DNA of 10,077 nt. It comes from an uncultured Phycisphaerales bacterium (lineage in GTDB: Bacteria; Planctomycetota; Phycisphaerae; WQYP01). The notes beneath the pieces were generated by a model. It was not told the origin of the DNA. It did not search any database and worked only from the letters and a program-made list of their open reading frames with translations. Numbering within the stretch: position 1 is the stretch's first letter; every line of letters starts with the position of its first letter. The stretch covers positions 1-10,077 of the forward strand of contig CAIPTQ010000327.1 of the NCBI GenBank assembly GCA_903868035.1, read 5' to 3'. This document shows positions 1 to 5,913 of the stretch, in pieces. Position numbers and translations under genes: made by a program.

Positions 1-1
1 C

Positions 2-61
2 GGCGGCGGCCCTGGTGCCGGCGGCGGCGGCCCTGGTGCTGGCGGCGGCGGCCCTGGCGGC
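2..61 (+). repeat. 21-bp in-frame tandem repeat (GGGGPGA heptads)
   Basis: Three adjacent units with period 21 (partial 2-19, then 20-40, then about 41-61) each encode four glycines, a proline and a Gly-Ala or Gly-Gly pair. The third position varies only slightly (GCC, GCT, GGC). The array is followed by pure GGC/GGT glycine codons up to 82. Because the period is a multiple of three, copy-number change would lengthen or shorten the linker without breaking the frame. The array continues to the window edge, so the total copy number is unknown. Confidence 0.8.
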
Positions 62-523
62 GGTGGCGGCGGCGGCGGCGGAGCGATGACTCCGGCTGCG
101 CAGGTCACTGCCAGTCTGACCACCATCCAAACCTCGCTGGGCATGACGGATGGCGCCGAATGGACCGTCCTGAAGGACAAGATTCAGAAGGTGCTTGAAG
201 ACCAGCAGAAGCTGGCCGCCGGCGCCCAGAATCCCCTCGGCGGTCGTGGCGGCGGCGGTGGTCGCCGTGGCGGCGCTGCGGCTACGGTCGATGCCACCAA
301 TCCCGTGGCCGTGTCCCGCGATGATCTGTCGAAGGCCGTGATTGCGGCAGCCGGCGCCCCGGCCCCGACGACCTCGGAAGCCGACATCAAGACGAAGCTG
401 GCGGCCGTTCGTGACGCGGTCAAGAAGGGCACCGACACGCTCGTTGCCGACCAGACCGCGCTCAAGGGCGTCTGCTCAGTCCGCCAGGAAGCCATCCTGG
501 TGACCCTGGGCGTATTGAACTAA
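2..523 (+). CDS. Gly-rich hypothetical protein, 5' end outside window
   Basis: The reading frame is open from the first bases of the window, so the true start lies upstream; 173 residues are visible. They begin with Gly/Pro/Ala heptad repeats (GGGGPGA), then an amphipathic helical stretch with the pattern SLGMTDGAEWTVLKDKIQKV. A second Gly/Arg-rich linker follows (RGGGGGRRGG), then a Lys/Ala-rich helical region, and the protein ends in SVRQEAILVTLGVLN. The ATG at 86 is in the same frame, but the only purine-rich motif before it (GGAG at 80-83) is just 2 bases away and the repeat upstream stays in frame, so I treat it as an internal Met. I do not recognise a function. The EW..L...I..V and C-terminal RQEA..V..G pattern resembles uncharacterised proteins I associate with planctomycetes, probably exported, but this is recall and not a search. 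It is separated from gspE by a hairpin, so it is probably not part of the secretion operon. Confidence 0.75.
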   Translation, partial: GGGPGAGGGGPGAGGGGPGGGGGGGGGAMTPAAQVTASLTTIQTSLGMTDGAEWTVLKDKIQKVLEDQQKLAAGAQNPLGGRGGGGGRRGGAAATVDATNPVAVSRDDLSKAVIAAAGAPAPTTSEADIKTKLAAVRDAVKKGTDTLVADQTALKGVCSVRQEAILVTLGVLN

Positions 524-563
524 GCCATTTTGGTTCAAGCGGCAAATTTGTTACAGTAGTCAT

Positions 564-594
564 GCGGGGCTCCGGGCAACCGGAGCCCCGCTTT
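564..594 (+). terminator. Hairpin, probable intrinsic terminator
   Basis: A perfect 12-bp GC-rich inverted repeat (564-575 pairs with 580-591) closes on a GCAA loop, which fits the stable GNRA tetraloop class, and is followed by TTT (592-594). It begins 40 bases after the upstream stop codon and ends 37 bases before the gspE start. The U tract is short, so termination may be incomplete or may need Rho. It probably separates the upstream gene from the gsp operon. No minus-strand gene exists here that it could serve in the other direction. Confidence 0.7.
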
Positions 595-631
595 CCAAAA
601 GGGATTGCACTTTTCAGGGAAACGGGTCGAC

Positions 632-2368
632 ATGAATGACGTACTGAATCTACTGGCCCAGGACGGGATTCTCGATGCCGCCGCGCAGGCCAAGGCGGAG
701 GAAGGGCTGTCGCGCGGGCTGCCGCTGGAAGAGGCGCTGCGGGACGCGGCGCCGGAGGAAAAGTGGCTCAAGGCGCTGGCGGAGCATTACGAGATCGCCT
801 ATGTCGACCTGAACAAGTTTGAGGCGCCCAAGGACTTCTTCTCGAAGTTCCCGGCGCGCGTGCTGCTCGACCATCATCTGCTGCCCCTGCGCGACGTGGA
901 CGGCGCGGTGGAGATCGCCACCTGCAAGCTGTTCGATTCGGCGGGGATCGACGAGCTGCGCCTGGCGACGGGGATGGATTTCCGCCCGGTGCTCGCGCCG
1001 ATGGCCGAGATCGACCGGGCGATGAAGCGGCTGGTGGGCATCGGGGCCGACACCCTGCAGACGATGGGCGAGGAGGGCGGCATCCGGGTGCTGGAGCAGG
1101 AAAGCGACGACCTGGACTTGTCGAAGGCGGCGGAGGACGCGACGATCATCCGGTTCGTGAACCAGGTGCTGACCGAAGCCCTGGCCTCGCGGGCGACGGA
1201 CGTACACATTGAACCCTTCGAGCATCAACTGCGCGTGCGCTACCGCGTAGACGGCTCGCTGACGGATGTGCCCGTGCCGCCGGAGGTGCGGAAGTACCAC
1301 GCGGCGATCGTGTCGCGCATCAAGATTCTGAGCCATCTGGACATCGCGGAAAAGCGCGTGCCCCAGGACGGCGCCATCCGGGTGAAGATAGCCGGGCGCG
1401 ACATCGACTTGCGCGTGTCGGTGATTCCGATGATCCACGGGGAGGCGGTGGTGCTGCGTATTCTCGAGCACGGGGACATGAAGCTGGGGCTGGAACACCT
1501 GGGCATGTCGCAACGGGACATCGCGTTGTTCGACAAGGTGCTGGCCCTGCCGCACGGGATCGTGCTGGTGACCGGCCCGACCGGATCGGGCAAGACGACG
1601 ACGCTGTACTCGGCGCTGACGAAGATCAACACGATCGACCTGAAGCTGATCACGGTGGAAGACCCCGTGGAATACCAGATGAACGGCATCAACCAGATTC
1701 AGGTGAACGTCAAGACGGGGCTGACGTTCGCCCACGGGCTGCGTTCGATCCTGCGGCACGACCCGGACGTGGTGCTGATCGGCGAAATCCGCGACAAGGA
1801 GACGGCGGAAATCGCGGTGCAGGCGTCGCTCACGGGCCACCTGGTCTTCTCAACGCTGCACACTAACGACGCGCCGTCGGCGGCGACGCGGTTGATCGAC
1901 ATGGGGGTCGAGCCGTACCTGATCTCCTCGTCGGTGGAACTGGTGCTGGCGCAGCGGCTGGTGCGTTTGATCTGCAAGCAGTGCAAGGAAGAGGTGCCCG
2001 AGCACGAGGTGGAGCCGATACGGCATGAATTCGGGGATCTGGTGCCGGCGAAGCTATTCCGGGGCCGGGGTTGCCGGTCGTGCCTGAACACGGGGTTCCG
2101 GGGCCGGTACGGGATCTTTGAGATGATGCCTTTGACGGAAGAAATCCGCGCATTAATCATGGAACGTGCATCTTCGGGCCGCATTCGGCGTGTAGCATTA
2201 GACCAGGGCATGCGCAGCCTGCGATTGGACGGCTGGCGTCTGATTCGCGAGGGCGTGACGACGGTGCAGGAAGTGGTGTTGGCGACCAAGGATGAATCCA
2301 ATCTCTCGGCGATGATGGAAGGCGCGGCGCGGGCATTGGAAAAACCCATGGCGGAAGCAAGTAAATAA
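632..2368 (+). CDS. gspE: Type II secretion ATPase GspE
   Basis: This is the hexameric cytoplasmic ATPase that powers pseudopilus assembly; 578 aa, a little longer than many GspE proteins (about 500). Residues about 43-135 match the N-terminal MshEN/T2SSE_N-type domain that contacts GspL. Residues about 170-560 form the catalytic core, with Walker A GPTGSGKT (315-322), Asp box ITVEDPVEYQ (340-349), Walker B VVLIGEIRD (380-388, Glu385) and His box STLHTNDA (407-414). A zinc-binding tetracysteine, C448-x2-C451 and C481-x2-C484, is typical of GspE and PilB. The ATG at 632 is preferred to an in-frame TTG at 605 because AGGGA at 616-620 lies 11 bases before it and the family-like sequence starts there. 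It is the first gene of the operon, 17 bases before gspF. PilB or MshE is the alternative, but the pseudopilin set downstream argues for T2SS. Confidence 0.95.
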   Translation: MNDVLNLLAQDGILDAAAQAKAEEGLSRGLPLEEALRDAAPEEKWLKALAEHYEIAYVDLNKFEAPKDFFSKFPARVLLDHHLLPLRDVDGAVEIATCKLFDSAGIDELRLATGMDFRPVLAPMAEIDRAMKRLVGIGADTLQTMGEEGGIRVLEQESDDLDLSKAAEDATIIRFVNQVLTEALASRATDVHIEPFEHQLRVRYRVDGSLTDVPVPPEVRKYHAAIVSRIKILSHLDIAEKRVPQDGAIRVKIAGRDIDLRVSVIPMIHGEAVVLRILEHGDMKLGLEHLGMSQRDIALFDKVLALPHGIVLVTGPTGSGKTTTLYSALTKINTIDLKLITVEDPVEYQMNGINQIQVNVKTGLTFAHGLRSILRHDPDVVLIGEIRDKETAEIAVQASLTGHLVFSTLHTNDAPSAATRLIDMGVEPYLISSSVELVLAQRLVRLICKQCKEEVPEHEVEPIRHEFGDLVPAKLFRGRGCRSCLNTGFRGRYGIFEMMPLTEEIRALIMERASSGRIRRVALDQGMRSLRLDGWRLIREGVTTVQEVVLATKDESNLSAMMEGAARALEKPMAEASK

Positions 2369-2385
2369 TCGTAAGCAGGTATTTG

Positions 2386-3633
2386 ATGGCAACGACGTTC
2401 ACATATACGGCGATCACAACCAAGGGCAAGTCCGTCATCGGGACGATCCCGGCGGACAACCGCGCGGCGGCGATAGCCGCGGTGATCGGCAAGGGCTTGT
2501 CGCCGCTGCGAGTCGAGGAGGCGGGGAAAAAGGGCGGCGATAAAAAAAAGGCGGCGGCGGATGCGCATGTGCCCGCGGCCAGCGTCCCCAAGGGCCGTGT
2601 GACGCAGCGCCATATCGAGGATTTCACCCGCGAACTGGCGAGCCTGCTGGCCGGCGGCGTGCCGCTGGCGCGGGCGTTGGCGCTGCTGAAGCGCGAGACC
2701 AAGGTTCCCGGCCCGCTGGCGTTGTGGACGCAGATCCACAGCGACGTAACGGAAGGGAACTCGCTGGCCGATTCGCTGGCGCAGCATCCCAAGTCGTTCT
2801 CGACGATTTACATCGCGATGGTGCGCGCCGGCGAGGCGGGCGGGTTCCTGGACGTGGTGCTGTCGCAGATCGCGGAATTCCGGGCGCGCGAACAGGAGCT
2901 CAAGGGCAAGATCAAGGCGGCGATGATCTATCCGTGCGTGCTGGCCTGCCTGGCGGTATTTGTGCTGATCTTTTTGCTGACGTTCTTCATTCCGCGCTTC
3001 TCCGGGATTTTCAAACAGTTCGGCGGAAATCTGCCCTACCTCACGCAGGTGATCCTCGATGTGAGCTGGGTGGTGCAGCATTACGTGTTGTTTGTCATCG
3101 CCGGCGTGGTGGTGGCGGTGGTGCTCATTCGCCGGTTGGCGGCCACGGACCTGGGCCGGCGGCGGCTCGAACGCATCGTGCTCAAGACCCCCAAGCTGGG
3201 CAAAGTCGTGGCATTGTTCGCGATGGTGCGGTTCTGCCGCATGTTGGGGACGTTGCTGGGCGCCGGCGTGCCGCTGATCGCCGCGTTGAAGGTCTCCAAG
3301 GAGGCCATCGGGAACCAGACCTTGCAGGATACGGTGGGCTTCGGGATAGACGAGGTGCAAAAAGGGGCGTCGCTGGCCCGCAGCCTGGGCTCATCCGAAC
3401 AATTGTTCCCGCCCTCCGTGGTGGAAATGATCGCGATCGCCGAGGAGACCGGCCGGCTGGACAAGGAATTGGTGCGGCTGTCGCTGGCGTATGAGACGGA
3501 ACTAGACCGGCTGCTGCGGATGCTGGTGTCATTGGCGGAGCCGCTGATGTTGTTTTTGATGGCGGGTTTCATTGGAACCATCGTGATCGGGATGTTGTTG
3601 CCCGTGTTCAATTTGCAGGAGCTGATTCACTAA
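2386..3633 (+). CDS. gspF: Type II secretion inner-membrane platform protein GspF
   Basis: This is the polytopic inner-membrane protein at the centre of the assembly platform, thought to be turned or moved by GspE; 415 aa, normal family length. It starts with the typical FTYTAITTKGKSVIGTI domain. A Lys/Gly/Ala-rich linker (about 48-66) follows, then two T2SSF helical repeats: the first around 70-180 (FTRELASLLAGGVPLARAL, AMVRAGEAGGFLDVVL) and the second around 270-385 (FCRMLGTLLGAGVPLIAAL, MIAIAEETGRLDKEL). Hydrophobic segments lie at about 182-203, 233-249 and 386-407, as expected. The ATG at 2386 has AGGT at 2377-2380 five bases upstream; the TTG just before it is a less likely start. The linker codons contain a run of eight A (2542-2549). 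Confidence 0.95.
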   Translation: MATTFTYTAITTKGKSVIGTIPADNRAAAIAAVIGKGLSPLRVEEAGKKGGDKKKAAADAHVPAASVPKGRVTQRHIEDFTRELASLLAGGVPLARALALLKRETKVPGPLALWTQIHSDVTEGNSLADSLAQHPKSFSTIYIAMVRAGEAGGFLDVVLSQIAEFRAREQELKGKIKAAMIYPCVLACLAVFVLIFLLTFFIPRFSGIFKQFGGNLPYLTQVILDVSWVVQHYVLFVIAGVVVAVVLIRRLAATDLGRRRLERIVLKTPKLGKVVALFAMVRFCRMLGTLLGAGVPLIAALKVSKEAIGNQTLQDTVGFGIDEVQKGASLARSLGSSEQLFPPSVVEMIAIAEETGRLDKELVRLSLAYETELDRLLRMLVSLAEPLMLFLMAGFIGTIVIGMLLPVFNLQELIH

Positions 3634-3725
3634 AACCTCAAGAAACCAACCGCGGCCGGATGGCCACCGGCGGCGGAACGTACATGAAGACTTTTGGAAC
3701 CTGCGGTCGCGGCGCGATCGCGTAT

Positions 3726-3731
3726 AAGGAG
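3726..3731 (+). promoter_or_regulatory. Strong ribosome binding site of gspG
   Basis: AAGGAG lies 7 bases before the ATG at 3739. This is the closest match to a consensus Shine-Dalgarno in the operon and fixes the gspG start; an in-frame ATG at 3694 would give an atypically long leader. The 105-base gap before gspG is the longest inside the operon. It contains a weak 5-bp hairpin (3655-3659 with 3667-3671) and a palindrome CGCGATCGCG (3713-3722), but no promoter I can defend. Confidence 0.75.
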
Positions 3732-3738
3732 TTCACCC

Positions 3739-4164
3739 ATGATGAATCGTCGTATTATCAAACGCCGTGCGTTTACCCTGATCGAGTTGTTGCTGGTGCT
3801 GGTGATTCTGGCGGTGCTGGCGGCGGTGGTCATTCCCAAGCTGACCGGCCGCGTGGAAGATTCGCGCCGGAAGGCGACGATCGCGGAAATCTCGAACCTG
3901 AAGATGGCGCTGGAGAATTTCGAGCTGGACAACGGCCGCTACCCCAACAGCAATGAAGGCCTGGAGGCGCTGGTGGACATGCCCGCGGGTATGGATGCCA
4001 CCTGGCGCAAGGGCATCGACGAAGTTCCCACCGACAAATGGGGCCACCCATATATCTACCAGGGGCCTGATGCATTGGGCGAAGGCAATTACGACATCAT
4101 TTCCTTGGGTGGCGATGGCGAGCAAGGCACGAGCGACGACATTAACAAGTTTACCAAGTTTTAA
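3739..4164 (+). CDS. gspG: Major pseudopilin GspG
   Basis: This is the main subunit of the periplasmic pseudopilus; 141 aa, the usual size. The prepilin leader is 11 residues and basic, ending in RRA, followed by FTLIE and a hydrophobic helix (about 12-36). Cleavage is expected after Ala11, with Phe at +1 and the conserved Glu at +5 (Glu16). GspG hallmarks are present: NGRYPNSNEGLEALV, then DKWGHPYIYQGP (from Asp99), then a C-terminal calcium-binding loop with LGGDGEQGTSDDI (Asp126, Asp133, Asp134). The -1 residue is Ala instead of the usual Gly, which prepilin peptidases may process more slowly. It lies between gspF and gspH, and its strong ribosome binding site fits a subunit needed in many copies. 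Confidence 0.96.
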   Translation: MMNRRIIKRRAFTLIELLLVLVILAVLAAVVIPKLTGRVEDSRRKATIAEISNLKMALENFELDNGRYPNSNEGLEALVDMPAGMDATWRKGIDEVPTDKWGHPYIYQGPDALGEGNYDIISLGGDGEQGTSDDINKFTKF

Positions 4165-4172
4165 GAGGCCGC

Positions 4173-4688
4173 ATGCGCCGGTCACTGCGACAATCTGGAT
4201 TTACGATGATGGAGTTGGTGCTGGTGCTGGCCGTGATCGCCATCAGCGCCGCGATCGCGGCGCCCGCGCTGAGCGGCTTTGCGCACGGCCGGGTGCTGCC
4301 GAATTCGGTGACGGACTTGGTGACGGTGTTGCGGTGGTGCCGGGTGAAGGCCCTCAGCGACGGGATCGAGTACCGGCTGAACCTGGACCGGCCCGCCAAT
4401 ACGTGGTGGGTGACCAAGGATGACGGCAGCGGAACGACGTTTGTGGATGTCACGGACGACGACCTGGGCCGGGCCTATGTCCTGCCCGAGGGCATCGTCA
4501 TCCAGGACATTGAATACCAGACCGTGCGCGACGCCGCCAAGGCCGACGAAGGCACATACATTCCCTTCCTGCCCGGCGGCAGGACCGAAGCGGCCCGGAT
4601 CACGCTGGCCTCGGACCGGCGGGTGATGGCGGTCGAATGCGTCACGCCCCTGGGCACGTATCATATCGCCGAGGAGGTTCCGAAATGA
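4173..4688 (+). CDS. gspH: Minor pseudopilin GspH
   Basis: This is a minor pseudopilin thought to join the tip complex to the GspG shaft; 171 aa. The leader is nine residues (MRRSLRQSG), followed by FTMMELVLVLAVIAISAAI, giving Gly at -1, Phe at +1 and Glu at +5 (Glu14). Downstream, RWCRVKALSDGIEYRLNLD and VLPEGI fit the GspH/FimT-type beta-rich domain. The ATG at 4173 follows AAGAGG (4163-4168), which overlaps the gspG stop codon. The stop overlaps the gspI start as ATGA. The assignment rests on the class III leader, the domain pattern and the G-H-I-J-K order; minor pseudopilins diverge strongly, so identity is slightly less sure than for gspG. Confidence 0.88.
   Translation: MRRSLRQSGFTMMELVLVLAVIAISAAIAAPALSGFAHGRVLPNSVTDLVTVLRWCRVKALSDGIEYRLNLDRPANTWWVTKDDGSGTTFVDVTDDDLGRAYVLPEGIVIQDIEYQTVRDAAKADEGTYIPFLPGGRTEAARITLASDRRVMAVECVTPLGTYHIAEEVPK
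4671..4677 (+). promoter_or_regulatory. Ribosome binding site of gspI inside gspH
   Basis: GAGGAGG lies 7 bases before the gspI ATG at 4685 and within the last codons of gspH. Together with the ATGA overlap it supports this start over an upstream in-frame one at 4637, and suggests coupled translation. Confidence 0.75.
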
Positions 4689-5131
4689 GCCGTCCGCCGC
4701 GCCATGGTCGAAGGGGTTTCACGCTGATCGAAGCGCTGGCGGCGATCGGCGTGCTGGTGATCGTGATTCCCGTGCTGTTGCAGGGCTTCACCATCGCCGG
4801 GTCGATCGCGATGGACGCCCGCCAGACCGCGGAGGCCACGGCCTTGGCGCAGTCCACGATGGACGAGTTGATCGCCACGCAGAACTGGATGTTCGGTTCG
4901 GCATCCGGCGAGGATACCTTCATCCCCCCGACGCATTACTCCTGGTTTTCGACGCTTGACAACTACGAAACGGAAGTGAACGTGCAAACCCTCACCATTA
5001 CCGTGCAATGGATGCGGCTGGGCAGGCAGCGTCAAGTGCAATTGGCGACGGTGGTGTACATTCCCGGCAGCACGGTGCAATCCACCTCGAACTCGCTGCT
5101 GGGGGCGACGCCGCTGGGAGGTGGGCCATGA
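4685..5131 (+). CDS. gspI: Minor pseudopilin GspI
   Basis: This is a minor pseudopilin and a core of the I-J-K tip complex; 148 aa, close to the family length of about 120-150. The leader MSRPPRHGRRG ends in Gly11, followed by FTLIEALAAIGVLVIVIPVL, with Glu at +5. The mature part has the typical GspI run of small residues and helix (ATALAQSTMDELIATQNW), followed by a beta region (TLTITVQWMRLGRQRQVQLATVVYI). The last 20 or so residues are Ser/Thr/Gly-rich and look disordered. The start overlaps the gspH stop, and the stop overlaps the gspJ start, both as ATGA, so H, I and J are likely translated in a coupled way. Confidence 0.9.
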   Translation: MSRPPRHGRRGFTLIEALAAIGVLVIVIPVLLQGFTIAGSIAMDARQTAEATALAQSTMDELIATQNWMFGSASGEDTFIPPTHYSWFSTLDNYETEVNVQTLTITVQWMRLGRQRQVQLATVVYIPGSTVQSTSNSLLGATPLGGGP

Positions 5132-5913
5132 GCCGGCGCGGCTTCACGCTGTTTGAGATCATCGTCGCCATCGCGATCGTCGTGATGCTGATGGGCACGA
5201 TGGCCGAAACGCTCAAGACGGCCTTCCAGCATAAGGCCTCGGCGGAATACGCCATCGCCAACGTGCGCGACATCCAGACCGTGGGCGACATTTTCGTCCA
5301 GGAACTGGCCTGCGCGGTGCCGCCCAATCCGCTCAGCGGGGCGGCCAATTCGCTGACCATCAACGCCACGACCGCGCCGAGTAACGGAACCTACTCGGGC
5401 GGCATCAACAATATGAACGACAATGGGACGGGGACCGGCGGCTTGTACCTGTTCGGCCCGTTTCTCGGCGACAGCATCAGCCTGTCGTTCTTTACGACGG
5501 GGAGCGAACCGAAGGCGGATGTTCAGGCGGGCGTGCGGTATATCGAGTTCCGGCTGTCCCAGCAATCCAACGGCGACCTGGCGCTGGTGCGCTGCGTGGA
5601 CACGAATCTGCTGGCCGACATCCCGGCGATCGTATTGCCCGAGGAGGTGCTGGTGACGGGCGTGAAGGCGGTGCAGTTTCAGTATTTTAACAGCATCGGC
5701 TGGCTGGACGCGTGGGATTCCACGGGGGTGGACAACAACAATACCCTGCCCATCGCCGTGAAGATGATTTTGACGCTCGCGCCGTTGCGCGATGGCGCCC
5801 CGGACCGGGTGATTACGAGAGTGGCCACCGTCTGGTGCGCCCAGAAGACGATCAATGACTACAACGTCGCCGCCCAGGCGGCCAGCACGCAGACGGGGAT
5901 TACGACGCCATGA
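5128..5913 (+). CDS. gspJ: Minor pseudopilin GspJ
   Basis: This is a minor pseudopilin of the tip complex; 261 aa, longer than the common 190-220. It has a very short leader, MSRRG (5 residues), then FTLFEIIVAIAIVVMLMG with Glu at +5 (Glu10). The body fits GspJ: a helix with IANVRDIQTVGDIFVQELA, then beta strands (GVRYIEFRLSQQSNGDLALVR, VLVTGVKAVQFQYF). A Gly/Asn-rich loop around residues 70-110 (SGGINNMNDNGTGTGG) accounts for part of the extra length. The ATG at 5128 is chosen because GGGAGGT (5116-5122) sits five bases upstream and the prepilin motif follows directly; the frame stays open further upstream only as a shadow over gspI. The stop overlaps gspK as ATGA. Confidence 0.9.
   Translation: MSRRGFTLFEIIVAIAIVVMLMGTMAETLKTAFQHKASAEYAIANVRDIQTVGDIFVQELACAVPPNPLSGAANSLTINATTAPSNGTYSGGINNMNDNGTGTGGLYLFGPFLGDSISLSFFTTGSEPKADVQAGVRYIEFRLSQQSNGDLALVRCVDTNLLADIPAIVLPEEVLVTGVKAVQFQYFNSIGWLDAWDSTGVDNNNTLPIAVKMILTLAPLRDGAPDRVITRVATVWCAQKTINDYNVAAQAASTQTGITTP

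Noticed and set aside
86..88. ATG as start of the upstream gene
   Set aside because: The heptad-repeat frame continues upstream without a stop, and GGAG lies only 2 bases before the ATG, so it is more likely internal.
605..631. In-frame TTG start nine codons before the gspE ATG
   Set aside because: The ATG at 632 has a purine-rich site at suitable distance and the extra residues have no family resemblance.
650..1840. Long minus-strand open frame opposite gspE
   Set aside because: It has Arg/His/Gln-rich composition typical of antisense frames in GC-rich genes and overlaps a well-supported GspE; the other long minus-strand frames are similar.
3655..3671. Hairpin between gspF and gspG as a terminator
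   Set aside because: The stem is only five base pairs, with a seven-base loop and no T tract; it does not support termination inside the operon.
3713..3722. CGCGATCGCG palindrome as an operator or HIP1-like repeat
   Set aside because: Only this one copy was noted, and such a palindrome is expected occasionally in GC-rich DNA.
3694..3728. TTGGAA and TATAAG as a promoter for gspG
   Set aside because: The spacing is 23 bases and the -10-like motif overlaps the ribosome binding site, leaving almost no leader.
3660..3956. Small open frame overlapping the start of gspG
   Set aside because: It has no ribosome site and runs mostly out of frame through gspG, giving Gly-rich shadow sequence.
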